A DNA stretch of 64,000 bases from Bacteroidota bacterium (GTDB taxonomy: Bacteria; Bacteroidota; Bacteroidia; Cytophagales; Cyclobacteriaceae): assembly GCA_018266055.1 (NCBI GenBank), contig JAFDYT010000019.1, positions 62,001 to 126,000 of the forward strand, written 5' to 3'. Position numbers and translations under genes: made by a program. The stretch's first letter is position 1. The number at the start of each line of letters is the position of its first letter. The notes under the pieces were generated by a model. The model saw only the letters and a program-made list of their open reading frames with translations. It did not search any database and was not told where the DNA came from. Positions 61,618-64,000 of the stretch are shown here, piece after piece.

Positions 61618-63474
61618 TTACCTTACGGTCGCCTTGAAGGGTTGCAATTCCTTCAGGTAAACCTTGTTATTGCCTCTGCTGATATCGGCCATTCTCATCG
61701 AAGGGTCAATCTCAATACTCTCAATTTCGCGCTGCCCGCGATTGATTTTCACGGTATAGGTAGGATACACCCATGGCCAAGCATCGTTTACGATTCTTGG
61801 AGTGGCATTTTCCTGTGGTTTGTTGCCAAGTGTCTCATTTGTTGGTATGTAGTACAATTCTTTGTACCCGTCAGTGTAGGTAATTAGCAAATCGACCGGC
61901 ATGGGGAAGTCACCAATGCGCTTCAGTTCGATCAGGGTTTCTTTTTCATTGCCGCTTATCTGGCCTACAGCGTAGTCTATTCGTTTAGTTGTGCCGATCC
62001 AATACCGCAGGTACCAGCCCAATTGCATGCCCGACGTTTTTTCCATTACGCGTATGAAATCGTTGGGACTGGGATGCCTCATTTTCCACGTATTGTAGTA
62101 GCGAAGCATTCCCTTGTAGAAATTATCATTACCGATAATATATTTGAGTTGCTCCAAAAATACAGCGCCAATGCTATAGGCGGCTGTGCTATACGCCCGA
62201 TTGGTGTTGAAGTGGTCAGAATGCTGGCTTGCCGGCTCCTGAAGGCCGCTAGCCACCAGTGAAAAATAGGCGCCGTAGCTGCCGCCGTGAGGGTTGCCGG
62301 TATCGTTGATTGAGGCCATTGCTTCGCTGCTGGCAAAGTCGGTAAACCCTTCGTCCATCCAGGCGTAAAGCGACTCGTTGCTGGCCAGCGCCATTTGAAA
62401 CCAACTGTGGGAAACCTCATGCGCCATCGTGCCGCACAAGCCGGCCAATGAGCCTTCTCCGAGAATCAGCGTGCACATAGGATATTCCATGCCGCCATCG
62501 CCACCTTGAATGATTGAGTAGGTGTCGAAAGGGTATTTTCCAAAATGGGTATTGAGGTATTGAAACACCTTTACAGCTACGTCTTCCATTTTTTTCCAGG
62601 TATCGGCAGTTTTATCGTTTTTCTGGTAAAAGAAATGAAGTTCGGGACCGTTGGGAACCTGAGCCCTGTCGTGTGTATAGTCAGGATCTGCCACCCATGC
62701 AAAATCGATTACATCCTTGGCAATGAAATTCCAGGTTACATCTTCTGTAGCCCGGGGCACGGTAGTTCCGGATTTTTCGTAACCATACCCAACCTTGTCG
62801 GCGTTTTGTAGCTTGCCCGTGCCGGCCACCATGAAGCGCGGATCGATCTTTATCTTTACATCAAAATCACCCCAGACACCGTGAAACTCGCGCGCTACAT
62901 ACTGATAGGCGTGCCATCCCTGATAATCATATTCGGCCATTTTTGGGTACCACTGCGTCATCGAAAATGCAATTCCCTCGCGGCTGTCTCTTCCCGATCT
63001 TCTGATTTGCAGCGGCACCTGCGCGTGAAATTTCATTTCAAAAACGGATTTCGTTTTCGGCAACATTGGCTTAGCGAGCGTTACCTCCAGCACAGTTCCG
63101 TTCACCACATATTTCAGATCCTTTCCATCTTGCTTTAAAGAAAGAATATGCTGGTACCCAATTTCCTCATCCGAGAGTTTCACGATTCGGTCTCCAACAC
63201 GACGGTCGGGATCGGAAATATTGCGAGAGCGCACGTCCATCATGCTTCCAGGTTGAAAGGCATTGAAATATAGATGGTAGTAGACTTTATCGAGTGTGTC
63301 GGGGGAGTTGTTGTAATAGACTAGCTTTTGATCGCCGTCGAATTGGTGGTTGGTGACATTCATCTGAATGTTCATGGTGTATTCCACCCGCTGTTGCCAA
63401 TAGGTCTGCTGCGCAATGGATGTTGAAAATGAAGCTACCAGTAAAAGTAACGCAAGTGTATAAAGTCGATTCAT
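61618..63474 (-). CDS. M1 family zinc metallopeptidase, exported
   Basis: A 618-residue aminopeptidase-type protein with a signal peptide ending at SIAQ (about residue 21). The N-terminal beta domain (about 25-220) leads to the catalytic domain with GGMEYP at 327-332, a variant of the M1 GxMEN exopeptidase motif common in Bacteroidota, then the zinc site HEVSH at 352-356 and the third ligand Glu375 in MDEGFTDFASS. The C-terminal part is short (about 460-618), without the long helical domain of APN. It should cleave peptides in the periplasm or at the cell surface. It lies 23 bp downstream of the truncated barrel gene on the same strand. Confidence 0.92.
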   Translation of the reverse strand: MNRLYTLALLLLVASFSTSIAQQTYWQQRVEYTMNIQMNVTNHQFDGDQKLVYYNNSPDTLDKVYYHLYFNAFQPGSMMDVRSRNISDPDRRVGDRIVKLSDEEIGYQHILSLKQDGKDLKYVVNGTVLEVTLAKPMLPKTKSVFEMKFHAQVPLQIRRSGRDSREGIAFSMTQWYPKMAEYDYQGWHAYQYVAREFHGVWGDFDVKIKIDPRFMVAGTGKLQNADKVGYGYEKSGTTVPRATEDVTWNFIAKDVIDFAWVADPDYTHDRAQVPNGPELHFFYQKNDKTADTWKKMEDVAVKVFQYLNTHFGKYPFDTYSIIQGGDGGMEYPMCTLILGEGSLAGLCGTMAHEVSHSWFQMALASNESLYAWMDEGFTDFASSEAMASINDTGNPHGGSYGAYFSLVASGLQEPASQHSDHFNTNRAYSTAAYSIGAVFLEQLKYIIGNDNFYKGMLRYYNTWKMRHPSPNDFIRVMEKTSGMQLGWYLRYWIGTTKRIDYAVGQISGNEKETLIELKRIGDFPMPVDLLITYTDGYKELYYIPTNETLGNKPQENATPRIVNDAWPWVYPTYTVKINRGQREIESIEIDPSMRMADISRGNNKVYLKELQPFKATVR

Positions 63475-63497
63475 GGTTCTGGAATTAAAACAAAGAC

Positions 63498-64000
63498 CTA
63501 TTTAGGTAATTTATAGAAATCAATCAATCCTGATTTTGATTTGAAGTTAAAATACCTGATGAGACTGAACGAGAGGTTTCCACTATTGGCAACACTGATC
63601 TGCTCGCCCGGCAATGCCTGAGGAAAATTATAAGTATAGCTGAGAAGGAAGGTCCAATTTTTCAATGAAATGCTGACAGGTAAACTCATTGAGTAATTAA
63701 GTACCCCAAACTTGTTGTTATCTTCAAGATAGTAAAGCGGAAGGTTATGCCGCACACGGTAAATGATATCAATAAGTCGTGTGGAGTAAGGCTGATAAAT
63801 CTGCCATGACTCATTGCCCAGCAGCACATTGAATGACGGATAGACCAAAAAACGACTCATACCCAGCCAGTTTCTCTTTTCAAGATTGATCATCACCCCA
63901 GGCATGATCCGGTTGGCTGTTTTATCGCCAAAGTAAAGCGCATAATCCAACCGAAAGAGAAATGGCTTCAGATTAAAGTAGTTGCTAAGTCCCAGGGTGT
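63498..64000 (-). CDS. Outer-membrane type protein, N-terminus beyond the window
   Basis: The last 167 residues of a protein whose start is outside the window; the frame stays open to base 64000 (LGLSNYFNLKPFLFRLDYAL). Alternating hydrophobic and polar residues with many Tyr/Phe (YALYFGDKTANRIMPGVMIN, WLGMSRFLVYPSFNVLLGNE, LPVSISLKNWTFLLSYTYNF, GNLSFSLIRYFNFKSK) suggest transmembrane beta-strands. No family can be named from this part. It is upstream of, and likely co-transcribed with, the M1 peptidase gene. Confidence 0.65.
   Translation of the reverse strand, partial: TLGLSNYFNLKPFLFRLDYALYFGDKTANRIMPGVMINLEKRNWLGMSRFLVYPSFNVLLGNESWQIYQPYSTRLIDIIYRVRHNLPLYYLEDNNKFGVLNYSMSLPVSISLKNWTFLLSYTYNFPQALPGEQISVANSGNLSFSLIRYFNFKSKSGLIDFYKLPK

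Overview
The window looks like a chromosomal piece of a Bacteroidota bacterium, most likely of the Cytophagales. The evidence is: a type IX secretion (T9SS) type A sorting tail on a 4,914-residue surface protein; many small outer-membrane barrel proteins; an OmpA-family protein with PorE-like architecture; the long IspG form with a large insert; a DUF3857 protein; and nSTAND1-WD40 and YwqK/MORN-like proteins typical of this phylum. I see no tRNA or rRNA gene, no transposase, no CRISPR array and no prophage. The gene at the left edge (penicillin acylase) and the gene at the right edge (an outer-membrane type protein) are both cut by the window.

Layout. 1-9.3 kb: a minus-strand pair (barrel protein, penicillin acylase), then an esterase, a Crp/Fnr-type regulator followed by a DoxX protein, a small lipoprotein, a DUF1330 protein and a minus-strand DUF3857 protein. 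9.4-21.4 kb is mostly a plus-strand run: ComEC, a crotonase-fold enzyme, an arsenic cluster (arsR, arsM, arsC) with two matching inverted-repeat operators, a peroxiredoxin-like protein, RecQ (TTG start), IspG, a small membrane protein, a YjbR-type protein, a lysine-rich lipoprotein and a Kir-type potassium channel. A minus-strand PorE-like OmpA protein follows.

23.98-48.93 kb is the most striking part: six closely spaced plus-strand genes ending in a strong hairpin terminator. In order they encode (1) a nucleotide-transporter-like membrane protein fused to HEAT repeats and a cyclic-nucleotide-binding-like domain, (2) a three-module TIR-like protein, (3) an nSTAND1 NTPase with a membrane helix, coiled coil and WD40 propeller, (4) an outer-membrane barrel protein, (5) a propeller lipoprotein and (6) a giant T9SS-exported repeat protein. 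Spacing is 3-10 bp for the first five genes and 71 bp before the giant gene. My inference is an envelope-spanning sensing and surface-display system; no single member proves that.

49-64 kb holds housekeeping and envelope genes with some unusual members: a TerC protein fused to a DinB/YfiT-type domain, a YheT-type hydrolase overlapping an SRAP-fold protein that has lost all three catalytic residues, a MORN-like repeat protein with a C-terminal barrel, a MazG-like pyrophosphohydrolase, a membrane protein with a zinc-ribbon-like tail, a Prc-type protease, a TraB/GumN protein with a changed first GxxH motif, a TlpA-type thioredoxin, two proteins of unknown function and an M1 peptidase.
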